Assembly: GCA_029204225.1 (NCBI GenBank)
Contig: CM055106.1
Location: 50,537,325 to 50,601,324, forward strand
DNA: 64,000 bases
Direction: 5' to 3'
DNA from: Diphasiastrum complanatum
Lineage: Eukaryota; Streptophyta; Lycopodiopsida; Lycopodiales; Lycopodiaceae
Position numbers and translations under genes: made by a program. Below the pieces are notes generated by a model. It did not search any database. It was given only the letters and a program-made list of their open reading frames with translations, and had not been told where the DNA came from. Shown here piece after piece: positions 33,641-45,010 of this stretch (the first letter of the stretch is position 1; the number at the start of each line of letters is the position of its first letter).

Positions 33641-34740
33641 GAAGCTATTGTTAGACTGAATTTTAGCATGGAGAATCGAAGCTCATACCAAAAGTCTTGT
33701 ATATTCCGAATTTGACATCAAATCTACCATCTTTCAACAGAATTATTGATTTAGGACATAAGTTAGAGTTCGAATTGGATTCATGCAAAATTCTTGATAA
33801 ATTGAAAAAAGTCCTTGCACTTGGAAAAAAGACAAGGATATCTTTATCGACTTACTCATTGTTATTCTGCAACTGATTGTACTTTAAGCAGCTTCGTTTT
33901 GATTAATAAAAATTAATTTGGCATTATAGACTTGGGCACCTGAATCATGTATCTATTGCAAATATGTCTAAACATTCTTTAGTTCTTGATTTTTATTATC
34001 AAACTATCGACCCTCCGATCTGCCAAAGTTGTATCATAGGAAAGCAAAATATAAGCCCTTTCAAGTCGAATCAAGAACATGTATCTAGAAATATCTTAAA
34101 CATTATTAATTGAGATATATGTGGCCCGATGAAGACACCATCATTGCTTGGTTCTAAATTCTTTATTACATTTATTGATGATTATTCAAGAAGAGCTGCT
34201 ATATATTCTATGAAGCACAAATCTAAAGCTTTCCATTTCTTCAAATTTTATAAAGAGTGTGTTGAGCTGCAGAGAAAACAAAGATAAAAGCTCTAAGAAC
34301 TAACAATGGCAGTGAATATATATCAAATGCATTCAAAGAGTATTGTTCAACAAATGGTATCGAACATCAATATATTGCTTCCTATTCTCCTCAGTCCAAT
34401 GAACTTGTAGAGAGAAAGAATAGGACCTTAGTCGAATTTGCCAAATGCATGATCACTCATGCATCTTTGCCTAAACCTTTTGGCAATATGTTGTTTCGAC
34501 CACAACCTATTTGCAGAATCAATGTATAACTAAAGGTTTATTGAGCTGCAAGACTCCTTATGAAGTTTGAACTATATCCAAGCCTTCATTAAAGCATTTA
34601 AGAGTTTTTAGATGCACCGCGTATCGACTGTATAATCGTGTAACTTGTAAAGTTCTCACTAGCATGGGATGTTACATTTGTCAAAGATCAGTTTATGAAC
34701 TTGAAGGACAAGAACTAGATTTTCCTTGTCGTTCTTGTCT
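33640..34740 (+). pseudogene. copia pre-integrase and integrase core
   Basis: GAG-pre-integrase zinc region LGHLNHVSIANMSKHS then CQSCIIGKQ (33928-34050), integrase core DICGPMKTPSLLGSKFFIT, FIDDYSRRA (catalytic D) near 34177, NNGSEYISNAF (second D position mutated to N/G context) near 34305, and YSPQSNELVERKNRTL (catalytic E) near 34383. At least four frameshifts or stops. No LTR could be assigned. Confidence 0.85.
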
Positions 34741-34791
34741 TGAACACTAATGAATATTGAAATACAATTTTGATACCTTCGAGAAGTTAGA

Positions 34792-35355
34792 CTATACACA
34801 TTCATCGTCAAAACCTTCGTCTTTCTCACAGATAGCATCAATCATCACATTTTTAAGTTGATCATAAAGGTCAACTGGTTTGAGTTCACGACAGATGTTT
34901 TTAGGCAATCCAACCAAGAACAGTTTTACGGCCATATGTTCGGTGATATTTTCATCAACACATTCTACTTTGAGATGTTTAAAATGCTCAATGTAGTTTC
35001 GAATAGACTCTTTGTGATGCATCTTGATATGGGTAATTTGGATGAATGGGCTTTGAGTCAGTTTGGATGGTTTGAAACACTTGATGAGAGCATCCTTGAG
35101 GGTGGTCCAAGAAGCAAGATCAGGAGCTTCGGGATTAAGATACCACTCCTTGGCTGTTCCATAGAGTACCATGGAAAATAGGTGAAGCTTTTCAGTTTCT
35201 GAGGTATCTCCATAAAAACGACATGCATTATCAAAGTCTTGGAGAAATCGGGGAGAGTCAGATTCTCCATCATACTTTGGTGCATCGATACATGGAATTC
35301 TGCATTCTAGTCGTGGAGGAGCCAGATTAGAAGATTCAGCACAGTCACGAGACAT
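34792..35355 (-). CDS. Ty3/gypsy gag (antisense), 187 aa, C-terminally truncated
   Basis: Open minus-strand frame: IPCIDAPKYDGESDSPRFLQ, YGTAKEWYLN, then LFLVGLPKNICRELKP and an acidic end. This is the retrotransposon-gag fold (PF03732-type), and it is similar in layout to the gag at 60.1-60.8 kb (KYDGSSDP, DWFFNL, FLAGLPRNIRRELK). The frame is open, but the element is cut just past it, with no zinc knuckle or pol, so it is probably not active. Confidence 0.85.
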   Translation of the reverse strand: MSRDCAESSNLAPPRLECRIPCIDAPKYDGESDSPRFLQDFDNACRFYGDTSETEKLHLFSMVLYGTAKEWYLNPEAPDLASWTTLKDALIKCFKPSKLTQSPFIQITHIKMHHKESIRNYIEHFKHLKVECVDENITEHMAVKLFLVGLPKNICRELKPVDLYDQLKNVMIDAICEKDEGFDDECV

Positions 35356-36206
35356 GATGCAGAGTGTGGAGGAGAGTAATAATACAGATGATCAGGTCAA
35401 ATAGTACTTGGCAAAACAAATAGTTTGTTTGTAGAAATGGAGAGTGTAGGACAAAAAAACTAGTCTTTTTAGCTATAATAGAATTCACGGACAGGCTGAG
35501 AAATCATGGAGAGGCAGATAAATCAAACTGTAGGACTCGCGAATTCTAATAGGGAGTGCTGTCTGTCAAAATATTGATTTTTTTATATTTTTGGAAAAAA
35601 GTTTGTACTGTTAGAATTTGCGGGTGGGACATGAAATTCGTGCCCACTGTAGACGATTTCGTAGACTGGATCGCGATTTCGGATACAGAGGTTTTATTGA
35701 CAAATAGGGAATATGGAAAAACATATGACTTCCTGACAGAAAACAGACAAAATCTCTGAGATAGAATTCGCGGAGCTGTTGGAGGACTGATCTTGATTAG
35801 ATCTAGCGTCAGTGAAGCCGCCGAATTCTAGGACAAAGATTTGGGTGAGAAATAAGGGATTTTGACAGTATATCAGGATGTTTTCTCAGAATCTGACAGT
35901 GGTCAGAATTTGAGGTGATTAAATGAAAGATCATGTCTGTTAGGACTGCAAACAGACTGGAGAATTCTGATATACCTGGTTGGTTCGGAAAAAGGTCACT
36001 TGGGTCACTTCTTTTCAAAGAAAATGCCCAAGTTGACTCTTTTGTTGCTTCCCCCCTGCTTGATAAGTAGCTCTGCAGCTCGTGTAGGACCTGGAGAGAA
36101 GACTCGTGCTGTGGTTGGAAGATAGAAGACAATCAAACAAGCAAACACACAACACGGACGCGAAAAAACAAAAGAAAAAGAAGCTAGGTAAAAAATGCTT
36201 AAAAAG
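35356..36206 (-). other. untranslated leader of the antisense gypsy
   Basis: About 850 bp between primer site and gag ATG, with no open frame of note. The tRNA-Asp-primed element at 58.3 kb also has a long leader before gag. Confidence 0.6.
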
Positions 36207-36220
36207 TGGCAACGACGCCA
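36207..36220 (-). promoter_or_regulatory. tRNA-Asp primer-binding site
   Basis: Minus strand reads TGGCGTCGTTGCCA immediately after the LTR end, matching the first 13 bases of the site type at 26127 and 59105. Confidence 0.85.
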
Positions 36221-36221
36221 A

Positions 36222-37022
36222 TGTTGGAAGTAAATCTGATTTGCGAATGTTTGGCTAGATCTACTCACGATGTGGTATAGTATAGAGAGGATCGTCCACT
36301 TTCTAAGTTTCTACCAAGCTTCAAACGAAAATGCGGAAATAGAAAACAATGATGAAAGCACTAAGGCTCACCCAACTAGTGCTCGAAATAGAAATGAAAC
36401 TAACTAAGAGGACCAGAAATAAAACCTTACTAAGGCTTACCCAACTAGCAAGGTGATTAAGCTAAATCCTAAAGTAACACCCAAAGGGGATTAGAATGGA
36501 AGATTGCAGCTAACTAATAGTCAATCAACAAAATACAGGCCACAATACAAACCAATGAGAAGGAGGCAAGAGGAGGCCCGAGCACCTTCCCAAAGGGAAC
36601 ACAAATGAAATAGAGAGATAATCTTAAAAATAGAGAACTTGATAGCTTAATCTCAAAAGTGTTGTTTACAAGACAAATACCTCTCCTTTTATGGCAAGGA
36701 GGGTCTTCCATAAGTATCCACTAACTTATGGGACTAATCTATTTCTTGCATTTCTAGAACTTCTAACTTAAGATTTAGAACTTAAAAGTTTCTTAACATA
36801 GGAAAACTTAAGACAAAATATTTCTAATGTTAAGTTTCCTAAGTCTAAGTTCTAAATCTAAGTTTAAGCTATTTTATTATTATTTAAGCTTCTACTCATG
36901 GGCTTACAAAACACATGCCATGGCAGAAGTTTATTAACTCATACGTGGACTTACAAAACACATGCCACGAAGTTTTATTTCTCTCTTTTTTATTTTTTTC
37001 CGTGTTAGCACAGATGCTAACA
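36222..37022 (-). repeat. gypsy LTR (antisense), 801 bp
   Basis: Minus strand begins TGTTAGCATCTGTGCTAACA (itself a short hairpin) and ends CCAACA. A TATA candidate lies near 36690 on the minus strand (CCATAAAAGG). The plus strand carries CTAAGGCTCACCCAACTAG and CTAAGGCTTACCCAACTAG, two near-identical units near 36361 and 36432. Confidence 0.8.
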
Positions 37023-37033
37023 TTCTCCTTACA

Positions 37034-37046
37034 GTGGTATCAGAGC
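37034..37046 (+). promoter_or_regulatory. copia primer-binding site (tRNA-iMet)
   Basis: TGGTATCAGAGCA on the plus strand, 12 bases right of the gypsy LTR. It marks the start of a copia internal region whose own LTR is displaced or lost. Confidence 0.8.
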
Positions 37047-38158
37047 AAGGCTTACGAAGATTGAAGGATTTGGAGTTGATGAACTTTTTGTCGATTCTTT
37101 AGTAAAATAGCAATTGAATTGCTCTTCCTGGTAGTGAACAAACTTCCAAGTGGGTGTTTTCTTAGGGTTTCCATTTGATTTTGGCTAAGATATATTCAAT
37201 ATTTGTTTTCTCCATAAATAAATGGATTATGGTAGATACTATGCGCTTTATGACAATTTTTTTCAGTTTTTGCTTGATTTTTTTTTTAAACCAATTGTAG
37301 TTTTAAATTCCTAGAAAGTGTACCTTCTATTAGGAAATCATTAAGTATCGAATTAATGATTACTAGCTCGCTTTATGCAAGATTCTGGTATCTAGGCTAT
37401 ATTTTGGTCAAAAATAGCTTGTTTTTTTTAGTGCTTTTGACTAGAAACAGATAGTAAGAGCCATTGTCTAGTAAAATTGTCATAAAAAGTGGGGATGACC
37501 GGCAGCCGAAGCTCGAAGCTTTGAGCTTAGGCGTGTAGGAACAGAAACGCAACAGTTAGAAGCAAAAATATTCAAGAAGAATGATTCATACAAAATTGCG
37601 CAAATGAACAATACAATAGTGAGACAAAAATTGCACTCTGATTAATATCAACAATGAGTACAATGGCTTGAAGTAATAACTTCAGCTTGTTGAGCGTGAT
37701 AACGCTGGCTACAAAAGAGCTCGATTGTTGTTAAACCAACACAATATATAGCTTGATTCAGCTAGTATATATTTACAAGTGTCGTCAAAAATATCTTACG
37801 AGCATTGAATGCTATTTACGCCAGTCTTTGTATATGTACAAAGTTGGTAATCGCCCTTGGGATGTTTGGCTGTCCAGCTATTTTTAGGGTTGATGATAAG
37901 TTGGCGACGTCGGTCCGCCACTATTGAAAAACCCAAAAAACCTGAAGGTGCCCTTAGACTGAAAGTATGTAAAAGTGCGAAAAATCTAAAGGTGCCTCTG
38001 GAGCAAAGGCAGAAAAATGCGAAAAAGATGAAGGTAGGTCTGAAATGGATTCCAAGGCATTCTGGCCACTATGTCGCATTTTTCGCGAAGGTCTGAAAAA
38101 TGCGAAAAAAACGAAGGTGCCTAAAAACGATTAAGGCACAAAAAATCTCAAAGGTAAA
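37047..38158. other. copia leader followed by family C-like LTR sequence (antisense)
   Basis: 37047-37500 has no readable gag. 37550-37720 resembles the antisense family C LTR at 22800-22950 (ACAATACAATAGTGAGACA, GCACTCTGATT). 37900-38150 is a degenerate GCGAAAAA(N)GAAGGTGCC repeat, about five units, whose complement is loosely echoed at 21080-21160. Confidence 0.5.
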
Positions 38159-38159
38159 A

Positions 38160-38277
38160 AATAGGGAATGTATAGCTGATATCTTCACCAAAGCATTGGG
38201 AAAATACTTGTTCATGAAGCATAGGACTTCACTTGGAGTATTATCAAAGTCTATGCTAAAACTAGTTAAAGAGGGAG
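38160..38277 (+). pseudogene. copia family A RNase H tail and polypurine tract
   Basis: The last RNase H residues, ECIADIFTKALGKYLFMKHR, then SMLKLVKEGV and the purine tract AAAGAGGGAG. Only this tail remains, joined to foreign sequence at 38158. Confidence 0.85.
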
Positions 38278-38924
38278 TGTGAAAGATTCAACTAGTCTCA
38301 TCACATTTTGCAATATTTCCATATTTGGCATATTAAGGCCAAAACTTGTTTTAGACTTAGAGGTTGACTTTTCAAAGTTCATTAGTCTATATTTCATTTG
38401 AATAAACACTTTTTAAAAGTGTGGGAAAGTTAGAATGCAAGTTTGAGTAGATTCAATTTGAATAGTTGGGTACATTGAATCTAGACCCAAAATTAGTAGG
38501 GTTAGCATTTTGGTGGAAAAGCCAAGTGGAAAAATAGGGTTTGGACCTGCTATAAAAGGATGTAACTCGTGGAGAGAGCAATCTTCTCTCTTCTCTATCT
38601 CATTTCATGCTTATACATGGTTCTCTTGGGTTCTACTATCCATTGTTGCACTATCTTGGTGATTGCTTGCAATTCTATGTGTAGAATGATCTATGTTTGT
38701 TATTTTTGGATCCACACATGTGAAATACAGTAGCTTGCTGGTTTTGCACGGACAGCAACAATACATAATCATTTCATTCAAGTTTGATCAAGTTCTATTG
38801 GTGTTTTCATCTCAAATTGTGTGTAGATGCCGATTTTTCTACATTGGTGAGATTGGTAGTGTATTTCTCTTTCTAACCAAAGATCATTCAAGTAGATTGG
38901 ATCTTAAGGACCTGAAATCTTTCA
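38278..38924 (+). repeat. copia family A 3' LTR (sense), most complete copy
   Basis: Starts TGTGAAAGATTCAAC and ends ATCTTTCA by alignment with the antisense copy. TATA region GCTATAAAAGGATG at about 38549, then AACTCGTGG. About 647 bp. Confidence 0.85.
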
Positions 38925-38967
38925 TAGTTTCTTCAAACCTAGAATTAGAGAATAAGGAGTATTGCTT

Positions 38968-39170
38968 GTTGTCCATCGTTGGTCAGCAAGCCACTCAACT
39001 TATATATATATAGAAGGTGAGTTTTCTTGTTGTCCATCGCTGGATAGTAAGAGTGGCATTAGTATAAATGGAAAAGGTGTTTGATGTCCATCGCTGGACA
39101 AGATACACCTTATCCCAATGATTCATCACTTATAAATGGAAGCCTCAGCAGTCGTCCATCGCTAGACATC
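38968..39170 (+). repeat. four spaced TGTCCATCGCTGGACA palindromes
   Basis: Copies at 38970, 39031, 39085 and 39153, spaced 61, 54 and 68 bp. The 39085 copy is a perfect 6-bp stem with a 4-base TCGC loop; the others carry one to three changes. The DNA between units is loosely similar (TATAAATGGAA near 39063 and 39131). No coding sequence. Confidence 0.75.
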
Positions 39171-40940
39171 TACAGTCATTTATGTTTAAGTTGAAGCCAC
39201 GAAAAGGCATTTGATAATGCCCTTCCATTGTTGCCCATATATAACACAAAGTGAAACATTCAGATGAGAATGTGGATCAACGCTCTCGCTAAAGTAAATT
39301 TGTAGAGGGGCCCGAAAGGTACGAATGAGAGAGGGAAAATCAGTTTCCCTCCAATTAAGATTTTAGAATTCAAAAAGTCTTGTAGTGTTTTGTTAAAAAA
39401 AAAACCTTTTAAGGGGGAAATCTTTTTAAGAATGCCATCGTGTTCTACCTTCAACACTAGTGTGGTGCCTTGCTATGGCGATCTTTTGATCTATTCACTC
39501 CTGTGATGTTTGTTTAATCTTACTTTCATTTCTCTGGTTTTTAATAAGCTTGACATGTGGGTAGCCACTTAGCTAACCTAAAGTAGATAGTGTTTTTTTA
39601 TAGCTTAGAGAAATCTTGAAAATAAGAGGACCATTAAGAGATGGTCACATAAGGGCATATCCTCATTATATATAATGCCGAAATCTTTTTGTGTTGGGAC
39701 GTTCATCCTTAATTTGTGTTTTACAAGTTTGAGGTTTTTCTCCTCCTCTCATCTCCTCCCCTCTCTTACTCTCTTGTTGTTGCTCTCCTCTCTTCTCACA
39801 TCTTTTTCTTCCCACTTCGTGCTTCTCCTTCACTCATGCCTTATCTACTTCCTCTCTTCTTCTTTCCCACCCTATTCGTTGTGACAAACTATGTTTCCAG
39901 TTAATTTCACTATCTTTAATTTTGTTTTACAAGTAATGTAGATTTGCTTTGGTTTTTGTTGGTTAGCCTCATTTGAATAGTTTAGTTTCTAGACCCTCTT
40001 CTATAAAGATCTATTCTTCATTGTAAATACCATAACTTCAAGATAAGTTCTTACGCGACACATTCAATCCAAGCATCATTCTTGCAAGCTCTACATAGCT
40101 TGCAATGAATCTTGCTATATTTGATGTCATCGTTGGGAAGCTAAGCACTTTCTTGCACTAATCTCACCAATTCTTTGTATTCTAAATGACATTTTGAATT
40201 TTGACACAAATGCGGTGAGGCCCTTTTCAACAACTATTAACATCGGCCATGAGGCCCTACTACTAACCAAGTATGACGTCGATTCAAGGCTAAACCTAAA
40301 ATGTCATGTCCAAGTGCACCTAGCAACCATTGAACCAAGTGCACACCTTTCGATGTGTAGTGAGAGAGAGCTCCACCAAAAAACCACCAATAGGGGTTTT
40401 AGAATTTTATTTTATTTTATTTATTTAAGTATTGAAAGGAAAAATGAGAATCTCTAGGTGCATTTCTCAACTTTAAGTTACATAAAGTTCAAGGATGAAA
40501 AAAGCTTCTATGTTGAGTTTTGAAAATTCCAAGATAATTGTTCAAAGTGAGTATATTTGTGGAAATTTACAAAGCATTCCAAAATTGAGTAGCACCTATG
40601 CGCAACATCAAAACCTCAAAATGATTCAAAGCCAAGGAAACAAAATTGTATCTTGTATGGAAGAGTAATTCAATTTTGACGATTTTCAATTGTAACCAAT
40701 ACAACTCATGCAAGCCAATTTCAATCAAAATGTGGTATGAGGTCAAGCTTGGCCTATGGGCCGAGTTAGCCATTAAGGAAATTCCCACCACAATGTGATG
40801 CATGATCTAACCTCAACTCAAATGTTGTGTCATTAAGATTTGGAGAAATTTTATGTCACTTGAAGCCTAACTCTTGTATGGTTGATATTGTGGAGCCTTT
40901 AGCTCCTCACGATTGAAAGAAGTATAATAATATGTTGAGA
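39171..40940. other. no gene recognised; CT-rich tract at 39735-39870
   Basis: The pyrimidine-rich tract gives long Leu/Ser frames that I do not accept as coding. The remainder is the 3' flank of the LRX gene with no clear polyadenylation signal identified. Confidence 0.45.
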
Positions 40941-40980
40941 AATTTAATGCACACACAAATCTGGTCCAAAATAGATGAAG

Positions 40981-42960
40981 TTATGGTATAAAAGGTGAAG
41001 GTGGAATTTGAGATGGAGGATGAGGCCAAGGAGTGGAAGTGCCATTGGTGGATGAAGGAGGTGGAGGCGGGGGGAGAGTTGGAGGAGCGGGAGCCTGGTG
41101 GAGGGGTGAAGGAGTGGGAACGGGAGATGGAGTTGGCGGGAGAGGTGAAGGAACGGGAGCGGGAGATAAGGATGGAGGAGCTGGATATGTGAGGGGTGAA
41201 GGAGAGGGACGGTGGAGGCGTGAAGGAGCGGGAGCGGGAGCGGGAGCAGCAGGTGCAGGAGCGGGAGGTGGCGGGAGAGGTGAAGGTGCGGGAGCGGGAG
41301 ATAAGGATGGAGAGAGAGCAGGAGGAGGAGGCGGCGGCGGATGAGGAGGAGGTGGGCGAGGAGATTGGACGGGAGGAGGTGGTGGTGGATGAGCAGGAGG
41401 TGGGGGATGAGATTGAACGGGAGGTGGTGGTGTTGGAGAAGAAGGAGGATGTGATGTTCGAGGAGGAGGAGAAGAGGAGGGGGATGGTGTTGGTGAAGGA
41501 GGAGGAAAGTGGGGAGGAGATGGTCGTGGAGAAGGAGGAAGTGGGGAGGGAGGAACAAAAGGAGAAGAGGGGGAGGGAGACGGTGATGCAGAAGGAAGAA
41601 GCGGAGAGGGTAGTGGAGGTGGTTGCGCAGGAGGAGGAGGAGGTGGTGGTGGAGTTGGTGGAAGAGGACGAGAAGGAGGTGGTGCGAGAGATGGAACAGG
41701 TGGCTGTGGAGGAGGAGGCGGTGGCGGGGAAGACATTGGAACAGGTGGTGGTGGAGAAGGAGGTGGAGGTGGAGGTGGAGGTGGAGGCCGTGGTGGAGGG
41801 AGGTGGATATCAGGTGGAGTAAGAGGTATAGGGAAGCAAGAAACAGGCTCCTCAAAGAATTCGTCACACTGATCCGACGATCTCTGAAACGACTCCCCAG
41901 ACACGCAATTTCCTGTGTCATCAAACACTTTGCCTTGGGAAGGCAAGGCGCTGCAATCAGAGCTCACATCGGTGAAGAAATTGTTAGAGAGCGACAGATT
42001 TTTTAGGCTGGGCAGATCACAAATTCCAACAGGCACTGATCCAGACAACAGATTGTCCGCCACCACCAACTGCTGCAGATGTTTGAAATTGGTCAGAAAG
42101 GCGGGCAGTGTTCCACCCAGCTCGTTGGAGCTAACATCGAAGACTGTTAGTTGGGTCAAGCTCTTAAATTCTTCAGGCAAGCATCCTGTGAAGCCGTTAT
42201 TGATGAGCAGTAGCTCGTTGAGAGAGCTGGAAAGTTTGGCAATGCTTGTTGGGATACTCCCTTGCAAGTGATTATTTGCCAATACTAGCACGGACGCATT
42301 AGAGTTGCCCATATTTGATGGCAATTGGCATTGGAATTTGTTGTTGTTGAGAAAGAGCGCATCCAGATCTTTGTCAAAAACCGCGGACGGCACGATTCCA
42401 TGAAACCGATTGAACCGGATATCCAGAAATTTGAGATTTGCAAGTTCGAGAACGATGCTGGGGAATGGTCCTGAGAATCTGTTGTTGCTCAGGTCCAGCT
42501 CAAACAAGAGAGTCCAATTCTTGATGGTTTCTGGAATGTGGCCTTTGAAAAAATTCGAATTAATGTGGAAAAGAGAGAGGAGGTTGAGAAGGCCAAGCTC
42601 TTTGGGGAGAGACCCCACGAGCTCCCCATGGTTGAGATCAATGCCACTCACCACAATTTCAGAAGAATCCGTCAGCGATGGCGAGCAGAAGACTCCTGTG
42701 TAGTTGCACACATTTGGTCCAACCCACGTTGCCGTTAGGTCCAAGGGGTCGCTTTTGATCTTACGCTTCCATGCTTGCAGTGCTACAAAAGCATCCTTTA
42801 GGTTCTGATTGGGATGAAACAGATCATCTTGATCGTGATCTCCATCCGGCCCATTGTTATCGGCTGCATGGTGGTGATGCCGGTGATGCTCGCCCGCACA
42901 TCCAAGAATATAAGGTGCTAACACGAGCACTGGTAACCAGATTGAAATCAAAGCGCGCAT
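40981..42960 (-). CDS. leucine-rich repeat extensin-like (LRX) protein
   Basis: Single-exon open frame, 659 aa. LRX proteins are secreted, bind RALF-type peptides through their LRR part and anchor in the cell wall through a hydroxyproline-rich part. Visible order: signal peptide (about 1-22); His-rich acidic stretch (about 24-46, EHHRHHHH); LRR N-cap with W and CNYTGVFC (about 50-95); about ten LRRs (about 100-335, e.g. LFELDLSNNRFSGPFPS); Cys-rich hinge (about 340-385, with NC, QC and SCFP); Pro-rich tail (about 386-659). The tail has SPPPP and long P runs, but also AP/SP repeats of arabinogalactan type and only one Tyr, so it lacks the YVY cross-linking motifs of classical LRXs. The start is the first ATG before the signal peptide. 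Length fits the family. It is the only intact host gene in the window. Confidence 0.93.
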   Translation of the reverse strand: MRALISIWLPVLVLAPYILGCAGEHHRHHHHAADNNGPDGDHDQDDLFHPNQNLKDAFVALQAWKRKIKSDPLDLTATWVGPNVCNYTGVFCSPSLTDSSEIVVSGIDLNHGELVGSLPKELGLLNLLSLFHINSNFFKGHIPETIKNWTLLFELDLSNNRFSGPFPSIVLELANLKFLDIRFNRFHGIVPSAVFDKDLDALFLNNNKFQCQLPSNMGNSNASVLVLANNHLQGSIPTSIAKLSSSLNELLLINNGFTGCLPEEFKSLTQLTVFDVSSNELGGTLPAFLTNFKHLQQLVVADNLLSGSVPVGICDLPSLKNLSLSNNFFTDVSSDCSALPSQGKVFDDTGNCVSGESFQRSSDQCDEFFEEPVSCFPIPLTPPDIHLPPPRPPPPPPPPPPSPPPPVPMSSPPPPPPPQPPVPSLAPPPSRPLPPTPPPPPPPPAQPPPLPSPLLPSASPSPSPSSPFVPPSPLPPSPRPSPPHFPPPSPTPSPSSSPPPRTSHPPSSPTPPPPVQSHPPPPAHPPPPPPVQSPRPPPPHPPPPPPPALSPSLSPAPAPSPLPPPPAPAPAAPAPAPAPSRLHRPSPSPLTYPAPPSLSPAPVPSPLPPTPSPVPTPSPLHQAPAPPTLPPPPPPSSTNGTSTPWPHPPSQIPPSPFIP

Positions 42961-43202
42961 ATTCAGAAACGACGAACGTATCTATCAGCCAGATAATCTG
43001 CGTGAAACTTATAAATCTGCTCTTTCCAAGCTCGATCGATGGAATAAGATCAGTTTCGAACACTCACTCTGAATCCAATGCCAAACTATTTCCCACTGTA
43101 TTATTTCTTGCTCGTTGATCCGATGTCAAGCTGATTAACGATACTTATTCACAATTCACAAAACCAATATTGCTTTTGATTCACAACTCCATGAAGTTTT
43201 GC

Positions 43203-43210
43203 TATTTATA
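43203..43210 (-). promoter_or_regulatory. TATA box of the LRX gene
   Basis: TATAAATA on the minus strand, 243 bp upstream of the LRX ATG. A start about 30 bp downstream would give a 5' leader near 215 nt. Position and consensus both fit; not experimentally shown. Confidence 0.6.
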
Positions 43211-43531
43211 TCCACAAATTGTAGCATTACCTGCAATAACGTTCGCCTTATCGTCCTTGCACACTGCAGAGGATGGCCTGGCATCAGCTTATTGTTCTTG
43301 AAGAAGATCTAAACAACAATGCCAGTCTTTCCAGACAAAGAGCTCTATCTCTTACTTGCGCCAGTTACCTCCAATAATCACCTCGTACACCATATTGCTG
43401 CATCTATAACCTGCATTTTCCTTCTATACCTCCCTCCATCTAATTAGAAAGCCATCCACGTCTACTATGCCATCCTCTCGAAACTCTTCAGCTGCCTATC
43501 TCCTTCCACATCTACAAAGACTACGTGCGTA

Positions 43532-43536
43532 CGACC

Positions 43537-43577
<41 letters not shown>
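43532..43577 (+). repeat. (CT)n microsatellite upstream of LRX
   Basis: About 22 CT units. On the minus strand this is a (GA)n tract 570 bp before the LRX start, the kind of tract bound by plant GAGA-binding factors, though no evidence of function is visible. Confidence 0.9.
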
Positions 43578-43580
<3 letters not shown>

Positions 43581-43879
43581 ATATCGGCGTGATCCTTAGG
43601 CTGTGTGTTGCGTGAGCACCCAAGTCCCAGGCTGTACATGAGATTGATTCATTCTATAATAAATTAGTAGTATCTTGCATGGCCTCATTTTCTTTGTTTC
43701 AAAGGCTTATTTCTTAGCTTTCTACAAATTCACGCTAGGCTTAGCATTACCTCTCCAGTAGTTAACCCCTACTCACATATTTTTTTTTACTCCAAATAGT
43801 TAATCCTTTTTGTTCTCTTAATTACTTTTTGTTACTTGTATTTTTTTTTACTCATGATTTTGTGGGTGGGTAAGGGCAC

Positions 43880-45010
43880 ATCACAATCAAATGAAACCAC
43901 ATAGACATTAATTAGTTAGTCAAGATAAGGTACCCATGTAGGCAAATGACTATGCAGCTTTTGGTTATATATTGATGGACGTCAAATTAGGTACGATAGA
44001 CATCTTTTTGGATATTTAGAGAGGCGAATATCGATTGAGTAGGGAGACTATGAAGATTCATGGGTATACGCCCCAACAAATTAGGGTTGTGGAAGAAGGC
44101 TTTCCAAAATTCTTGTGGGTTGAAGCCATTAGTATAATTGCATACATTACAAACATGGTGCCAAGTAGAGTGTTGAAGGGCAAAGTTCCTAAAATTGTAT
44201 GGTGAGGGGAGAAACCGTCGATAGGGCAATATTCAAAAGCATAGCATATATGCACATGTCCTAGGAGATGAGAAAGAAGGTAGATCTAAGGGGTTTCTCT
44301 TGAGTATTTGTGTGGTATCTAGAAAACTCATATGAGTAGAAGGTGTACAATCCTTCTAGTTTTAACGAGGTCTTATCAAGAGATGTGATATTTGACGAAG
44401 AATTTGGGCTAAAGCTTAGAGTAATAAAAGACTAATGGAATATGTGATCATAGATAACAAAACTAATTCACAAACAATGAGTAGGAATGTAGAGGAGGTG
44501 ACACAAGAACATCAGGCATAAGAAGTTGTGGACCTCCTAGCATTGATTGAAATGCTAAGAGGCCCTAGAAGATATCAAAGACTAAACAAGATGCCACAAA
44601 GATTTGATGAAATGACATCCATAAATTATGCACAGGGAAAAGGAATCAAGGAACCAAAGGCAGTAAAAATGCATAGTCAAGTTCTGAATAAAAATCTTGG
44701 AAATAAGCAATGGTTGAAAAAATGGATTCGATAAACAAAACAAAGCTTGGGAGCTGGTCGATTTGCTACCAGGGAGAAAAGTTGTGGGCTATAAATGGGT
44801 ATATATGACACAGTTTTAAGATATAGTGCTAGAATATTGGTCTTGAAGGGACAGACCCAAGTTAAAGAAATCAACTAACTTGAGACATTTACACTTGTCA
44901 TGAAGCATATCTCTCTTACAATCTTGATTGAGTGGGGAACAATGTGGAACATGGAGATTTAACAGTTGGATGTGAAGACTAGATTTTTACATAGCAATTT
45001 AGAAAGACAA
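43880..45010 (+). pseudogene. decayed copia integrase to RT
   Basis: With many stops: FPKFLWVEAISIIAYITNMVPSR (about 44105-44172, integrase end), then NKAWELVDLLPGRKVVGYKWVY (about 44737-44800, RT start) and QLDVKTRFLHSNLE (about 44961). The short open stretch at 44528-44734 lies between and corresponds to the pol linker. Old and non-functional. Confidence 0.75.

Larger units (their letters stand above)
34780..37022 (-). mobile_element. antisense tRNA-Asp-primed gypsy, 3' part missing
   Basis: On the minus strand: LTR (37022 to 36222), primer site, an 850-bp untranslated leader, then gag. No protease, RT or integrase follows. The LTR abuts a tRNA-Met primer site of another element on its right (37034), suggesting insertion into or next to a copia LTR. 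Confidence 0.8.

Noticed and set aside
36222-36270. CRISPR-like repeat units
   Set aside because: No array of regularly spaced identical repeats with unique spacers; the DNA is a plant LTR.
39675-39904. Leu/Ser-rich small secreted protein
   Set aside because: Overlapping frames over a CT-rich tract with no conserved feature.
40944-41924. Long open frames on both strands over the LRX tail (326 aa minus; 208 and 127 aa plus)
   Set aside because: They are frame shadows of the Pro-codon-rich CCN repeat. Leu/His- or Glu/Gly/Arg-only composition and no motifs.
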